In this document: positions 33,100 through 47,410 of the stretch, in pieces
Position numbering within the stretch: the first letter of the stretch is position 1
How the letters are laid out: each line of letters begins with the position of its first letter
NCBI GenBank assembly: GCA_037577475.1
Contig: CM075184.1
Location: 13,134,094-13,198,093 of the forward strand
Direction of reading: 5' to 3'
DNA: 64,000 nucleotides
Source: Chaunax sp. Z400
Taxonomy: Eukaryota > Chordata > Actinopteri > Lophiiformes > Chaunacidae
Position numbers and translations under genes: made by a program
The notes under the pieces: generated by a model
The model's input: only the letters and a program-made list of their open reading frames with translations
What the model was told of the DNA's origin: nothing
Database searches by the model: none

Positions 33100-36000
33100 T
33101 GAGTGCGCGAGGAAGCATTGACAGCGATTTTTTTTTGTAAATTGACCTGAAACTGACTAACTAAAGTTGTGCCACTGCTTTGCTAACATCTATTTGGTTT
33201 AAACGCCACTTCTGCTGTTTGTTTCCAGTAGCCTATATTTTTCACCCGCAAGTCGTTTCAACAAAATAGCTACTTATAAATGCTAGTTTGTTGTGGTACT
33301 ACTCATCGATATCTAACGGATGTCTCTTTTTGACGAGCATTAACTTCTTAATCTTCAAAGATTTTATAATTATACAGGCGCCCCACGTTTCTGCAGCTGT
33401 TCTGTCATTATGTATTGAGGGGGAAAATAACACTTTTCTGCAATTGTGCTTCTGGGAGACAGACTCATCGGATCTCTGATTGCTAACAGTATTTATTTCT
33501 GGTCAGTACTTTCCTTGAATCTTAACCTGTCCATATCAGTCATTTACAGTCTAATCCCTTTATTCTTTGGTAACGACACAGCTGTTAACAGTGTGCATTG
33601 GTAAGGATGTACTTTATTCAGTGTCAGGATGCTAAGTATGTGTATGTATGTGTCCTGCAAAGAGGATATGGCACCATATTAATTTTGATTTATGCTTATA
33701 ATGCTTGATATACATGGTTAGATAAGCATATAACATACTATATGTACATTAATCGCAAAATAAAATGTGCATACACATTTAAGTACATAAAAGAATTGAA
33801 AAATAAAGAAATTAAGGGCAGTGTAATGTACAAATTAAGGGACAATGCATGAATTAATGTCTAGGTTATTGGTTTAAAATTACAATTAACTGTACAGAGA
33901 GTTGTAATGGTAGATGTTGTTAATTGCAAATGAAAAACCCAGAATTGTTTTAAAGTAGAGATTGGAATTAAAAATATTTGCAATTTGAATTGAAATGGTG
34001 TCTTGAGTTTAAGGTACAGTATGATAATAATCCCTTATCAGTGAGCAATGTCAGTGTCCAGCAATGAGCAGCACTAATGGATTTTGGGAGGAAGGGTCTC
34101 TTGTGGCAGTCAATATTGTGCCATGGTTGTGTCAGTCTTTTGATGATTTTCATTCAGAAAGGCATAAAAGGGGTTAAGAGGTTAATAATGAATAAATCAA
34201 CTTGACAGTGCAGTTCTCAGCGGTACAGGGGTTATCACTGTCACATCACAGTGAGAAGGTTCTGGGTTAGAATCCAGACCTGGGGCCTTACTGTGTGGAG
34301 TATACAAGTTCTCCCCATGTCTGCGGGCATAGTTGCCCCCCCATTTCTATGCTGCAATGTTCACTGACCACATAGCAAATGTCCCATATGCTATGCTTAT
34401 TCCCATATAAGCTTTTATTTGTCATGAAGACTATACATAGGGGTGCACTATACAGCCTTTTCTCAGCAGTTAAAGCAGTTTTTCACGGCCAAAACCAATG
34501 GGATAACCAATAATTTCACATTTTGTATTTAAGTTGATGGCCTCAGGTGTGTAAAAAGACTAACATGTAGTGAGCAGAGGTGGATGATTTGATATTCCAA
34601 CTCAAATAAGATTTGTTGTGTTGAAACTCGATGATATCCCCCTCCCTCTCTTTTCCTCATCCTGTTGAATATGTGTTGTAAATTGCAGTCTTGTTTTCTT
34701 CATGTGAAACTTACAAAAAAATATCCACACTGTTAACACGTTTGATTCTCTAGTTTATACTGCATGACTCTACCCAGGTGGAGCAAGTTGATGTCATGAG
34801 CTGCACTTGTTGTTCTTCCTCTTCGCTGTGTTTACTGATGGATCACAAACAACTGTAATGGTGCAGACCACCACCTAGTGTGTTAAAGCGTGTAGATGCT
34901 GGCCTTGTTGAGTCAATGAAAGCAAACTGACTTTATATTATCTGCTCTATTCATCTGGTATAAATTTATTATAAGCGGATTGCCGATAAAATACATCTCC
35001 CATTATAATGATGTTGTTTTTTTTTTGGTCTGATATATATATCATGCTTCCCTCCCTAGCTATGTAGATTAAACATTTTGTGATAATAAAAATAGTATAT
35101 AGTATATAGAGCAGTTGTTTGACATAATTTTGATTTCATCCATTTGCAGTGCCTGTCTCTGCTGGTCTTCACCTCGATTAGTGTATGATCTCGAAATCTG
35201 TGAATTCCTCACAGGAGACATAAAATTGAGCTTGGCTCATTGTGTGTCCTCAACATACCAAATAACCTCAAACTAGCCAGTTAAATAAAAGGAGTGAGAA
35301 AAAAGCTTCCTTTTTATGGCTGGTTTAGTGTGGTCTACTTTGTAATAATGAATGGTACACAATAGGGTGTTATGCAAAGTGCTCTTTGGCTTTTATATGT
35401 CATACTACACCACAGACTATACCAATTAGTTTATATTTATAGTTCCTGACTACCAAATACTTTGAATGCTTCATATTTTTTTAAAAGTCATGTGAAATTT
35501 TTTTTCTTTTAATTTAATTTCACTAATCACAAACCTATTTTTCCTGTAGACATGCCTCTGTATGTCCATGGCACAGTCATAATTTTATTACAAACAGAAG
35601 AGTCAATTGTATTTTGACTGTATATTTATATATATATATGTCACAGTCCGATCACATATATGAGCTGTGTAGCACTTACATCAGTGTGAACACAATCCGG
35701 AAAAACCACCCAGATTTGTGCTTTGCACTTAAACATGTCTGGCAGGGCTCAAGACTGACAGTGTCGACCACACAAACCCGTTGTTTAGTCTTATTGATGC
35801 TGTTGACAACCAGCTTTCATGTGTTTTGAAACCTTTTGAATCTCCTGGTACTTTTATCTACCCAAATAAATCAAAGTATCTGTTTTTATGTTTAATATTA
35901 CTCGTCATACTCTTCACTCTTCAGTTTTCTGCTACACATCCATCTAGACACAAACTCAATGATCAAAAACAGTTAAGTCATTGATGTCACTGAACTGTTT

Positions 36001-37424
36001 CATTTAGCAGTTTCTTTTGGGATTGTTTTGTATTTATTCATGGCACAGCATGTGGCATGTAATAGTGAGTGTTTTTGCATAGTCACCCTTACCTTGATAG
36101 GTATCTCTGCACGCTTTCCGCACACACAAAATCTTCACGCTTGGAGCTACCAAAATTCACACCTGTAAACACATTCTGCAACAAATATTCACACTCTTAA
36201 ATGAAACGCTTGCTCATTATGTCAAATGCTTGTACATCATTTCAATGTGTGTGCTGGTTTACATCAATTTAGATCATTTTCAAGGGCCTTTTGGTATTGG
36301 TAAATTTCATAGTTGTTTTACACTGTATATAATCTATGCTATCTTAATATGAGGTACATCAGTTGCACAAACTGAGCTAGTTTTAAAAGGACTGTGTTGA
36401 TTAAGCAATTATTTTAACATCATCAGACATAGCAGATTACATGTAAATGAGAAAACTGAGACACACAGGTCCGTTTGTTATTGTTTTTCTAGATACCTCT
36501 CCACTTGTTCTCACCCACCCCATGCTGACAGAGCCATATATCTGAAACTGAAAGTGGAGACATAGCAGAGGGATAGGAAGAGGATAGACTTTTAAAGTAC
36601 CCAAAATGATCAAAATTATCATTATGTGTGTTTCTGTACATGAATACACACGGCATTTATCTGTATTTCTACATATATCACAATTTATATCGCAGGAAAA
36701 AAATTCAAAAAACTCAATGGTGCAACATTGTGCACCAACTGGCTGGTGAGAACTTAGTGACGATTAATAGAAGTAACAGGTCAAAGTTTGTATATAGTTT
36801 ATGGTTTCGTATATGGTTTCATAATCAGTGAAGGAGTCTAGAAGTGCATTAAAGACTTTTACAAAAAAACCTTGTTCCTTGGGGCATATGTTCGATCTGT
36901 TATTCAGTGGTGGCGCATTGCAACAATACTGGCAGAAGCTGGCAGCTTGCTAATGAGGCTGATAGAATTACCTAGATAAGACAGAATAAAGTTTATCACG
37001 CTATAAAATACTGCATAGTTTAAGACTGTGGAATAGAAGATACTTTTATTTAGAAGAGAGATGTTTCTGAATAAACCAAGTTACACCATGAATCATAACA
37101 CTTGACAAAATAATCCTTGAGTCATTGGTATTGATCAACAGCTCTTTATAGATGTACACTACTAAGGCAATTTCCTGCTGTGGTGTAAAATGTACTGTAC
37201 CTTTTCAAAAGTTCCTCCAGCAGCAGGATGATGTTTTTATCCATGTTCACACTACAGCTCTGTTCCATATTCTTTATATTATGATGTCACTGCCTATTTC
37301 TATACATTTTTATGTCTGTGTATTAAGATACTTAAATTTAGTCTCCAACAAAGAGTTCATGACTGATCCTATAGCATTTTGGCTTTGCCATTCCACAACA
37401 CCCTCATATGAACTTTCTTGCATA
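33100..37424. other. Gene-free stretch with one repeat fragment
   Basis: No supported exon. A degraded fish repeat lies at about 34200-34330 (ggttctgggttagaatccag, gttctccccatgtctgcggg), related to the 17190 family. Elsewhere the sequence is AT-rich. Confidence 0.45.
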
Positions 37425-37562
37425 CATACATGCTTACATACACACATACACATACACATACATGTATATATATACACATGCATACAGACATTCAATTCTG
37501 TGGTGTTTAAAATTAAAATGTGACAGTAGTAATTGTTAAACATATATATATATATATAAATA
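37425..37562. repeat. Compound CA/TA low-complexity region
   Basis: Interleaved cataca, tata and (TA)n runs, including a (TA)9 block near 37541-37557. Confidence 0.9.
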
Positions 37563-37663
37563 ATATAAATATAAATCTTAGGACCCTATCTATTGATATC
37601 GGGCTCAGTTTGACAGAGTTTAGCTGTCTTGTGTCGTAGCTGTTCTTTGATTTATTGTTGATG

Positions 37664-38569
37664 CATAATCCCTGTACCATTCATTCATTCATTTATCAAA
37701 ATAAAAAATAAAAATATAAAAACAAAAAAACCCCCACTCTTTTCTCAATATTCCTTTCCAAAGCCAAAGTGAAAAAAAAGGATAACAACTCGTCATCAGT
37801 TTTCTCACTTCTCACTGCTCAAATCAAAAATGGAAAAAACAGATAACAAGCTAAACGTTGTGTATTATTAGTTCATTAGTTTTTCAAAATAAAACTACCA
37901 ATAAAGAAACAAGAAACCATTAGTTTTTTCAATATCCATCTCCAAAACCAAATTGAATAACTGTAATTACACTCCAGCACCTATCTGTAGTTGCTTTAAA
38001 GTCTGACAAAAGCCTAAAAACAGTTTATTTATTGAACGGCTCTGTCTGGTACTTTGTATGTTATATATGTTATAATGTTATGTTGCCTCAATTTTTATAT
38101 ATTTTCATGTTCAATTAATAAAGTTGCTGAAAAAAAGATTTGTACCAGCCCTTACTACGGTTACTTCCGGGTCACGCTACTTGTGTCCGATGTAAAAAAT
38201 GTTTGTTTTGCTTGTTAGCCGTTTTTTTTTCCATTTTTGTCTTGAGCACAAAATTCGAAATCGGAAAACGAGTTATCTGTTTTTTCATTTTGGTTTTGGA
38301 AACGAATGTTGAAAAAAACCAAGTGGTTTCTTGTTTCTTTATTGATGTTTTTATTTTGAAAAACGAATTGAACGACTAATACTCGACATTTAGCTTGTTA
38401 TCTGTTTTTTTTTTTGCATTTTTGATTTGAGCACAAACAAGCAAAACGGATAACAAATTGTTATCCGTTTTTTTCCACTTTGGTTTTAGAAAGGAATATT
38501 GAAAAAACAAGTGTTTTTTGTTTTTTTCTTTTGTTTTTCTTTTGAAAAACGAATAGTGCAGGGATTATG
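37664..38569. mobile_element. Fold-back element with about 300-bp inverted arms
   Basis: The left arm (about 37664-37960) starts cataatccctgtaccattc and the right arm (about 38270-38569) ends gaatagtgcagggattatg. The arms match in inverted order over successive blocks: tcaatattcctttccaaagc / gctttagaaaggaatattga-like, caaatcaaaaatggaaaaaa cagataacaagctaaa, and caataaagaaacaagaaacc. Inside the right arm is a 29-bp perfect palindrome (38443-38471: aaaacggataacaa-a-mirror). The spacer (37961-38269) has no coding capacity. Arms have drifted, so the element is old. No target duplication was identified. Confidence 0.8.
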
Positions 38570-40666
38570 TATGGCCTTCCAAAGCCATTTCAGTCTCCTC
38601 TCTGATGAGTGCCCTTAATCATCACACTGCACAAAACAGTCAAGAGTCCTTGTGACTGAAGTTCTCTTGTCTTTTCTTCAAATGCCTGATTTGTTTAAAC
38701 TTGAGGGGTACAGGACATTTGCTGTTGAATTGAAACTGTGTTTTTTATTGAACTCTATTTGTTTTAACCCCTCCTTGTGCTACTTGTACCGCAGAGTGAG
38801 AGCAAAGAAGAAGCCAGATATACAATTTGTAGCACGTCCAGTCCTTTGCTGTGTACACATAATTTCTAGCCTTAAACCTGAGACTGTTGTCTCTTGTTGA
38901 TCCACAAGTTCTCTGAATTATGTCGTTACCTATAAAGAAATATCACTCCCTATTATTTTGCTGCCCAAGTGTTTGCCACGTCTAAACATATCTGTCTCAA
39001 CAAGAATCAACAGCAGAAAACTCTAAGTTAGTATTTCCCACAGACTGACAGTGTTACTGTGGCGAGGATTGGATGAGATAGATTTTGGCCATTGAAAACA
39101 TAAACAATACATTAATTAAAGTATTTCTAGCACATGATGTGAGATGCGTATTGTCTACGATGATATCTTAATAATTGTACGTGGGAGTTGACATTATCTA
39201 GATGCCTCTCATTTTGCAATAACCAATCAAAAACGCACATGTGAATCCATGCATTCATTGTCTTGTACAGCCTGGTAAGATCGGTTACTATTGATGTGTC
39301 TCAGTATGTGCATTACAGAATTTTTGAAGAATTGTGTGGCATTGCTTTGGGTCTCAAAGCTCTTGACTCTACTTTTGAGTACTGCTATGCTTAAAAATAC
39401 TGCATTTTTCTATCTAGTATTAACTAATTAGACTTTTAGGTTGGTATGATTTTTATCCTGTTATGAAAATAGAAAGCAAATGTAACATTTATTTTAATCT
39501 GTCTTTACATGACATATTAAAATAAATACATTTTGGAGTGTGTTCATTAAAGAGAAGGTCTGTGTGATGCAGATTCTTTTCACACTCTTGAGACTTTCCC
39601 ATCTGTTTTCTACCAGCAGTCCAAAAAGCAATAACACTGACTAATCATTAGCAGATCTCTAAACATCTACATTTTCCTTATTTTTGTTTTTCTGTGGTCT
39701 CCTCAGCATTCAGCTTTAAGTCACCTGTTGGAGAAAAAGCAACCATCCTCTATGTGTTACATCTGTGGGCTTTTGAGATCCGTTTTAATGATACATGAAC
39801 TAAAATCATGTTAACTAAAACTTACCCACTCCTTTTGTTCCAGTTTTTTAATAATGTGCTGAGATAGGTTTCCTCAAATGTCAAGAAGTCAGATCGGGTT
39901 GGCCTTTCCAGAGCTTGACAATAATGGTTGCCAGGGTCTTTTTGAAAGCCATTTTGAGAAATTGGCAACCAATGCTTGGCTTTTGGTCGCCGATATGTGG
40001 CAACCATTTTTCAACTTATAAAAATGGGGACAGCAATCACCAAAATATGCTCCCCAGAATAAATACACCTTTAATATTTTATACATGATTGATATTTTAA
40101 TGTTGCTACTATAGTCTGAGGCCATAAACCAGAAAATGCTGCACGTGTTTTTGTCTATTTACTTGTGTGCGATGATGGTGAATGAAATTAAGTTGTTTGA
40201 CAGTTTGGTGAAAAGTTCAAACAACCTGTCAAGATCACAAAAAAGTGCAGACTTATATAACTGACAAAGAAACAGATGAACCTGAACCAGGAACAAAAAT
40301 GAAAATTGTGAAGTCGAGGGAGGCATAGCGGCAGAAACACTGCCAACAGGGAGATTTATTTCATCACTGTGTGTTTTGTTGTGAAAAAAGAGGAACGCTT
40401 CATATCCTCACCTCATCTGCTGGATCTTCAAATAAAGGACAAATCTGAGCTGGTGTAACTGAGAAGCTACAGGACCGATCAGGCATGCTGGAGGTAAAGG
40501 ATGCTAGTTAGCCATTGCCGTGTGCTTGAGATGTTAAGTCATGTTAAACAACATAATGTCGGTTTGTTTTTGATGGCATATTGTTTGTTGAGGTGTCCGC
40601 TGGTCAGATTTCAGCCACCCTGAACTATTAATAATTTGACGGTGTATTGTAATATTGCATGCAGGG
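38570..40666. other. Gene-free stretch
   Basis: No supported features. A patch at 39895-40015 has internally repeated ggttgcca / ggcaacca phrases in both orientations. Confidence 0.45.
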
Positions 40667-41346
40667 TAGGGCTGCACATTATCATTCATCTTCATCATTT
40701 TAGCATCAACATCTATGTGCGCATTGACAATAGTTACATCTCAGGACGTGTGATTTCAAATAGGCCAAATAAACCCAAACATGTCATGCTACAACTTATT
40801 TGCTGCTTGATACAAAAGAAAAACTCTCAGGTTCTCATTTTCCTTGACTAACCTACAACAAGAGTCTGTCTTATAGAACATAATTGCCTCCAGTTTAAAA
40901 ATTCACAGATCCACAGAGTTTGTTGTTAGTGAATGACATGCAGGATCTGCATGTACATGGTAAAAGATAATGGTCTCTGGAGTCTGTCAGGCAGAGGAAT
41001 AAACTGGTGGACGTGTGTATTTCCCAGTCTGAGTTTCTTCGGTGTTGGCAGACCTGACAGAGCCATTTTGTGGGGATCTGCAGTTGTCGTGATTCTTGTG
41101 TTTGTGAGCTGTTTTGGAACTAAACTATTTTTGGGTTGTGACAATTATAAAACAAAGTCTCTAACCTGCAGAGTGAATCCTATTCAATTCCATTCATTTT
41201 TTATGCTGAAATTGTGGTACCAAAAAAAAAGGGTAATATCAAACGTAAAGCAAATATTTTTTTCTGTATTTTTTCATATTGCAAAATATATCACAGAAAA
41301 TAAAAATGTCACAATGTTAGTTTTTTTTCCAATATCTTGCAGCCCT
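40667..41346. mobile_element. Non-autonomous DNA element with tagggctgca ends
   Basis: tagggctgcacattatc at the left and atatcttgcagccctaat at the right form short inverted ends about 680 bp apart. The interior lacks a transposase. No clear target-site duplication, so the superfamily is unassigned. Confidence 0.5.
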
Positions 41347-42915
41347 AATATAGAGGTTCTTTGTATCAGTGTGATGAAATACCTTGATCTGTCACACATT
41401 TCATTCATAGATAAAGAAAAACAGACATTCCTATTTGGTCCTATACACTACATTCTTATCCTCATGTACATTACATTACTATTGTGATATAAGTCACATA
41501 TAGGCAATTTAAGACTTGATCCATATTGTCCACACCTAGTGATGGAAGAGAGAGCAGAAGATGTGGGTTGTTTGTGACTAAGTTGGCAGATGGCAGTTCT
41601 ACAGTTGATGCTCCTTTTCTTTTTGCTGTTGACCATAAATTCCTCTTTAAGTTAGCCATTTATGTATAATATAGATACCCTGCTAAATGGATTTTGGATA
41701 TTGATAAAAATGGTTACTTTTTTTAATACACTTTGCATGAAGGAACTGTTTGACCATTCTGGCCATCTGGTACTCTTAAATCCTCCTGATGTCCTGTGCG
41801 GTGAGTTTGAGTAGCTAGTCAGATGGGGAAAATTGTCATGTATAGGATGTGTGTCATATAATTCACTAAATGAATTTAAAAAAAATATTATATTATTTTA
41901 TTGTTTAGAAATATAATATTCATATTATAGACTAGCTCTGCTGCAAAAATACAGATCAGAATTTTACATAAATGTGGATATAAAATGTGTAAATAATTCC
42001 AAACTAAAGATAAAGCAAGTCTAATGCAAGTTGTTTGACTCTGTACAGACTGTACTATCCACACCCTAAGATATAAAGCGCCTGATGTTTTCTCTGTCAT
42101 TAGGCACCACACCACTTATAACTTGGTCCTGCTGAGTGTCAGCTTCTCCTCTGATATTAGCATTTCCATTTGAAAAGTGTCATCGGGGTTTCTATGCTGA
42201 ATGGATGAGTATGGAATTTGAGTTATTTTAGGATGTGTGTGTTTCCAGACTTTTGTCCCATTTTGTTTTCTAATATAAAATTCGTAATTTATAAAAGTAT
42301 TGTACATTCATCATACAAGCAGAGTCTTTTTCATAGCATTTGGATCAGGCAGCCAGCGCAGCCCAGATGTTAGCTGCTGCGTGGGAGAGTGGTGGCCAGA
42401 TTGAGCTTGATGTTGTTTCAGAGCTGCCTCTTCACTTTATGTCACAATACTGCAAAACAGCTCTGTCCCAAGTGCCCAATCCAAAGATCTTTGACCAAAT
42501 TACTTAAAAAGAAGATGCAGTGATGTCTTTGATTTGGTCATATACATTGCAACACAAATAGATATTAATCTTGTCTGCATATTTTTGAGATCTGCAGTGA
42601 TGTAATTATCAGAAAAGTACTGACCTTCTTTTCTGTGTGAAGAACCCATATAATTATGCTTTTGTTTGCCATTTACATGGAGCAAGTGGAAAAAAAAGGC
42701 TGCATTCGTATTGTGAAAACTAAATGGTTTAACTTTTTTTTTTCAAACTTATTTTCGGGTTCTTATTTATTAGAGAATATGGGTGGCACTGGCGGATTTA
42801 CTTTGGGAAGAGATGTTTGAAGGTGGAACATGGACTTAACGATTATGTTCGCATTTCCGACAACTGGTTGATGATCCAAAAATGTAAAGCCTGGTGGACT
42901 GAGGACTTCAAATGT
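41347..42915. other. Gene-free stretch
   Basis: No supported exon or element. Confidence 0.45.
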
Positions 42916-43140
42916 CCATCCAGATTCATGTGAGCTACTATACCCACTATGGCCATGAACTTTGGGTTGTGACCAAAAGAATGAAATCACAGACACAAGC
43001 AGCTGTGAGTTTCCCAGTCTGTGCAAAAGTGTTGCTGGGGAAAGGGATGTCTGGAATACACTGCTTAGCCTGCTGCCACCATGACCCAACCCCTGATAAG
43101 CGAAAGAAAGTGGACGGACGGATCGATAATATCTTCTGAC
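42916..43140 (+). mobile_element. LINE 3'-end fragment
   Basis: ggccatgaactttgggttgt gaccaaaagaatgaaatcac followed, after a deletion, by gggatgtctggaatacactg cttagcctgctgccaccatg acccaacccctgataagcg and a ggacgg tail. This is the familiar 3' end of a fish non-LTR element (C-terminal GHELWVV, then CCHHDPTPDKRKK). It is truncated at the 5' end. Confidence 0.7.
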
Positions 43141-46100
43141 AGTTATTTGACAACCTAATAGCACACATATAGTCACATGTATGTTAGATGTTACCATATC
43201 GATTTTAAACCATTTACACACTGCACATCTAATTATTTCTTCTCAGATGTAAAATATGGTCTGATTTATCTACGGAGGAGTAAATTTGAGTTTGGAATAG
43301 TGTGGAAAGTTTTGCATAGGAACCCAATCCTATGGTAAATATTATTCACCACACACAGCCTCACCAATCCTACAAAGCAAATCTTTAATGCCTTGAAGGA
43401 CAAAGCTTAAATGCAGTTGAAGAGAAAGAGAAAAGAAGAATGCTGTATGTATCTATTTCAAAGAATAGTAGCGACCTAAGTTGCCTACCTCAAGCTGTTA
43501 TAGCATCTTCCTTCAGCTTCCTTAAATATCATTGATGTCTCTATTACAGGATCCCAGTAATTACGTTGTGTTGGCCCTGCTGCTTTAGCTGTTTGAGCTT
43601 GTTCATGCTGAGGCTTTTGTCTCTAGCTGTGTAATGCTGGTGTTGATGAGCTCGCTGGTGGAGGATCATTTGTCTTATGCAGTTCTTCTGTGACTTGGCT
43701 GAAAGGCACAGCAGACAATGGACCCAAACCAGTTGTAGCTTCCTTTTTTGCTTTGCTGTATTTAGACCTTTGCACGAAAGCTGCTTGGTACTCTGTGCTC
43801 CATGTCATGAGACATGTAGAATTATTTGAACCAGGTGAGAGAAGGCTAAAAGTGGACTTGCTGGTCTTTTTATCAGGCTAAATGAGACGTCCAGATGCCT
43901 CTACATTTGTCTTCCACTGTGACACAATAGTGTGATAAAATGAGCTAATTAAAAAGGCCACCCAATGCTCGTTTTTGATCCTGACTCCCCACATCTGTCA
44001 ATACACATGGTTATCTGGCTCATGGTATGTGGTCTGGTCCCGGCATTAGCTTGCTAGTGATAAAGTGTGAGGCCTGTATATGTTCGTTAGAGGATTTATT
44101 GATATATCTTATTCTCAAGCAAGTGACAGCTTCATGTTATAGGGACATTAACACCTCCCAGAATGTCCTGATTTTTCAGTACACAGATGCTCTAACATTA
44201 CTAGCATTGCGTTTGCTATACATTACACTTGCTGTCTTATGTTGTTGATTAGTATTACACTGCTATTATAAGTTTCTGAAAACTCCAGACCAAACAAGCA
44301 TGTCATGACAGCTTTTGTTAACATTCAGTCTCGTCTTTCCAGCCCACATTCTTTTATTAACATGTGGGTTGAGGCGGTTGGATGAGTCCAGGCTCTCTGT
44401 TGGACACTACTGTGGTAAACCCCTGCCCTATGGCATTCACAGTAAAGCCAGCCGTTCAAAGGAAACACACCGACAGCTTATGAAAGCCAAGATGGCCATA
44501 ACCCTGTAGCCCAAGCATTGCCGTTGCCGTTCTCTGTGCTCAATACCAACCAATCCATACAGCAAAAGAACGTGGCCACAGTCGCCCTCAGGGAGGCAGA
44601 AAACAAATTTGGGCCTATGCTCTCATATTATTATTAACTATAACTTTTTGCTTTTAGAAAAATGTATCTGACACTGATTTTGTTGTGAATATATCCAGGA
44701 TTAAGAGCTGGTAGGTCCAAACAGGATTTCCAAAGAATTGAGAGCAAGGGAGGGAGTGCTCTGGTTGGCTGGCTCATGATCATGTGTGGAGTACTTGTGC
44801 CTTTGCCTTTTGTCCCTCCCCCCTCATACACATTGGTTAACCTCATGCAAGCAAATAATGTGCTATTCTTCTCAGCCACAATTGTCTCTTTCCACAGTCT
44901 GACTTGCTAGTGTCTATTCAATGACTGTGAATAGAGGCGCCACTGTGAGACTACTCTCAGTGTGTGTTTTGTGCAAAGCTAGTAACACCCCTTGTGTTAT
45001 ACTGACTAGCTGAATGCCTCTCACTTCATTTTTTTTACTCACTACAGACTTCCTGTGTCATTCTCTTGTTCAAACATTTGTATTCTAGTTGAACCGACTT
45101 TAAAAAAAACACACACCATGTTTGTCCACTCGGTCCTTGGTTGTTGGTGTTTTGTGCCAATGGACTCTATTGACTTGTCATTGTCATTTTCTTTTTGTTG
45201 CTTTGCATTCATTATGCATTCAAAGTAAAACTGTATTTTTCTACCTAGGTCTTTTTCTTGCATCTTGCTGCCTGTGCACCCCTCATCTCTGCTGGAAAGA
45301 TTTTAGGAAACATGGATTCTGTATCTCTGCACAGACAGCTTCGGTCTTATATGTGTTACTTCAAACACTCATCTCAGAAAATAGCGCCTGGATTTGCTAC
45401 TTTATGTAACTTATACTCAGAATTATAAATACATGAGTAAAATGTGGTGAGGTATTGGCACTATACAATTATGCAAACTATACAATTTTACAAATAATAA
45501 TTTAGTTTTCTTTTTGGTTTCAGATGACTTTTGTTGTCTTATTTGGATAGACCCGCATCTCTATTTTGGTCTGAATAGGGCATTGAAACTAGGAACAGAA
45601 GAGTAAAATTCTCCAAATGACTGTGATTTCTGCACTACGTAGGAGTTATTAAATTCTTTACCACTTGCACATTTGAATAGCTGGCCGTAATGTCAGTACA
45701 GCTCAGTTGAGGGCTGTCTTAATCATGCTTTGGCCATGCTTCGTAACAGGACCTTAATCATTTGTGCTGCCCACGTTTTGTTTTATGATTCTTTGTCAAA
45801 GCAGAGGAGTAGATGGCCAGAAGAATAATTTCAGCCTTCAAATTATATATTTAAAAAAGAGATCTTTTCCATTCAGTTTGATGGGCTCAGGTTTTCCACT
45901 CTTGCAACCCAATACAGATATGTAGCAGTCAAGTCTCCTGCTACCACTGTGGGTTCTCTCAGTGAGACACGAGCCGATGATGACGTGTGTAACAGTCTTT
46001 CAGAAACTTAAACTTAATTTTAAACAAAAAATAAACTTAAACTTGAACCAGCTTTTCAGCTTTACAAACAAACATAAATACTTAAATAATATGACGCTTT

Positions 46101-47169
46101 TCAGCGCCAGTCCCAGACTGAGACTTCGCGTCTCCAGGCTGAGACTCTTCCAGTCGCCCGACTCCAGCATACAGCTACACGATAACTGAAGTCTTATTTA
46201 ATAGCTGTCCTTACAACACAACACTCTCCAATATTGCAAATCTGTGAGACTGCGAAGCTCTGTCATCTCCCCTGAAGAAAAAATCCTTCCCTGACACTCC
46301 TTTGCAATGTCTCTTTGACATTCACGCTTGATTAGGCTTGCAAATCTTGGCAAAGTTTTCCTTCTTTTAAGGTAGAAGGCATGACCTTGGCCCCAGAGAC
46401 CTATTAAGTCTTTATTGGATTTGGCTGGACATATTAAGCAAGGATAATGTCCCAGCAGTGTTTTGATGCAGCCAATGTGCCTTCTTCACCAGCCTTCCTT
46501 CGTGACTCTGCAGCCTCATGTCTGGACATTTTGTAGCATCAAATGCCTGAGATAGGGATTAACCACTTGGGATTAAAAGAGCCCTATTTGTCGGATGATT
46601 TAGAGTAAAGGTACCTAATCTTTCTCACACAGTTCCTATAGCTTACTGGAATGACTGAATTTTACAGAAACACAATTTAACTTATGGTGTTTATTGAGTA
46701 TGCCATTCTATTCAATTGTCCCAGTAGGTCCCAGTACTGTGACAGTGATGAGTTAAAATCACTACCTGAGTTACTATTTGCCCTCAAACAGCCCATGCTT
46801 TTAGTGTTTGACTGCTTCCTTTTAATACAACAAATAGAATATATGTAATATTTTTCATTAATACAATATGATATTTTTAATTTATTAATTGGATATTTAA
46901 AGTTTATCTTTTAATATGTGTTGTCTTGACAATGTCTGGATTTTTTTTTTTTACTTGTGCACACTAGTGAATGAAAATTACACCTGTTAATGTAATTTGC
47001 TCATTTTCCACCTGGTAATGAGCAGGACATTTTTGTGATTTTTGCAGCCTCTCTGCTAATGAGCTTCTGCTCAAACTGCCGTGACAAAGAGGATGTAGGT
47101 AAGAGCCGATCAAATTCAGACACATTTGTTCAGATATTTCCACAAAATTAGAATGACATTTACAACACG
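43141..47169. other. Gene-free stretch
   Basis: No feature can be supported. Short open frames here show no family resemblance. Confidence 0.45.
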
Positions 47170-47410
47170 ACAGGGCAGCATGATAGCTCAGTGGTTAACA
47201 TTGTTGACTCGCAGCAAGAAGGTTAAAATCATGTACTTTTTTACTTTAAAAAAAAGGTTAAAATCTGCTGGACTTTCTGTGTTAGTTTGCTTGATCTCCA
47301 CACGAGTGTGTCTCGTCAGGGTGCGTCAGTTTCCTCCAGTAGTTCAGTAACATGCAGGTTAGGTCAACTGGAAACTCTCAGTTGCCTGTAGTGCCCCTCA
47401 CAAGAATCAA
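47170..47410 (+). repeat. Common teleost interspersed repeat fragment
   Basis: gggcagcatgatagctcagt ggttaacattgttgactcgc agcaagaaggtt, then gtcagtttcctccagtag and acatgcaggttaggtcaact. A diverged relative of the 17190-17500 family with a tRNA-like head. Confidence 0.55.
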
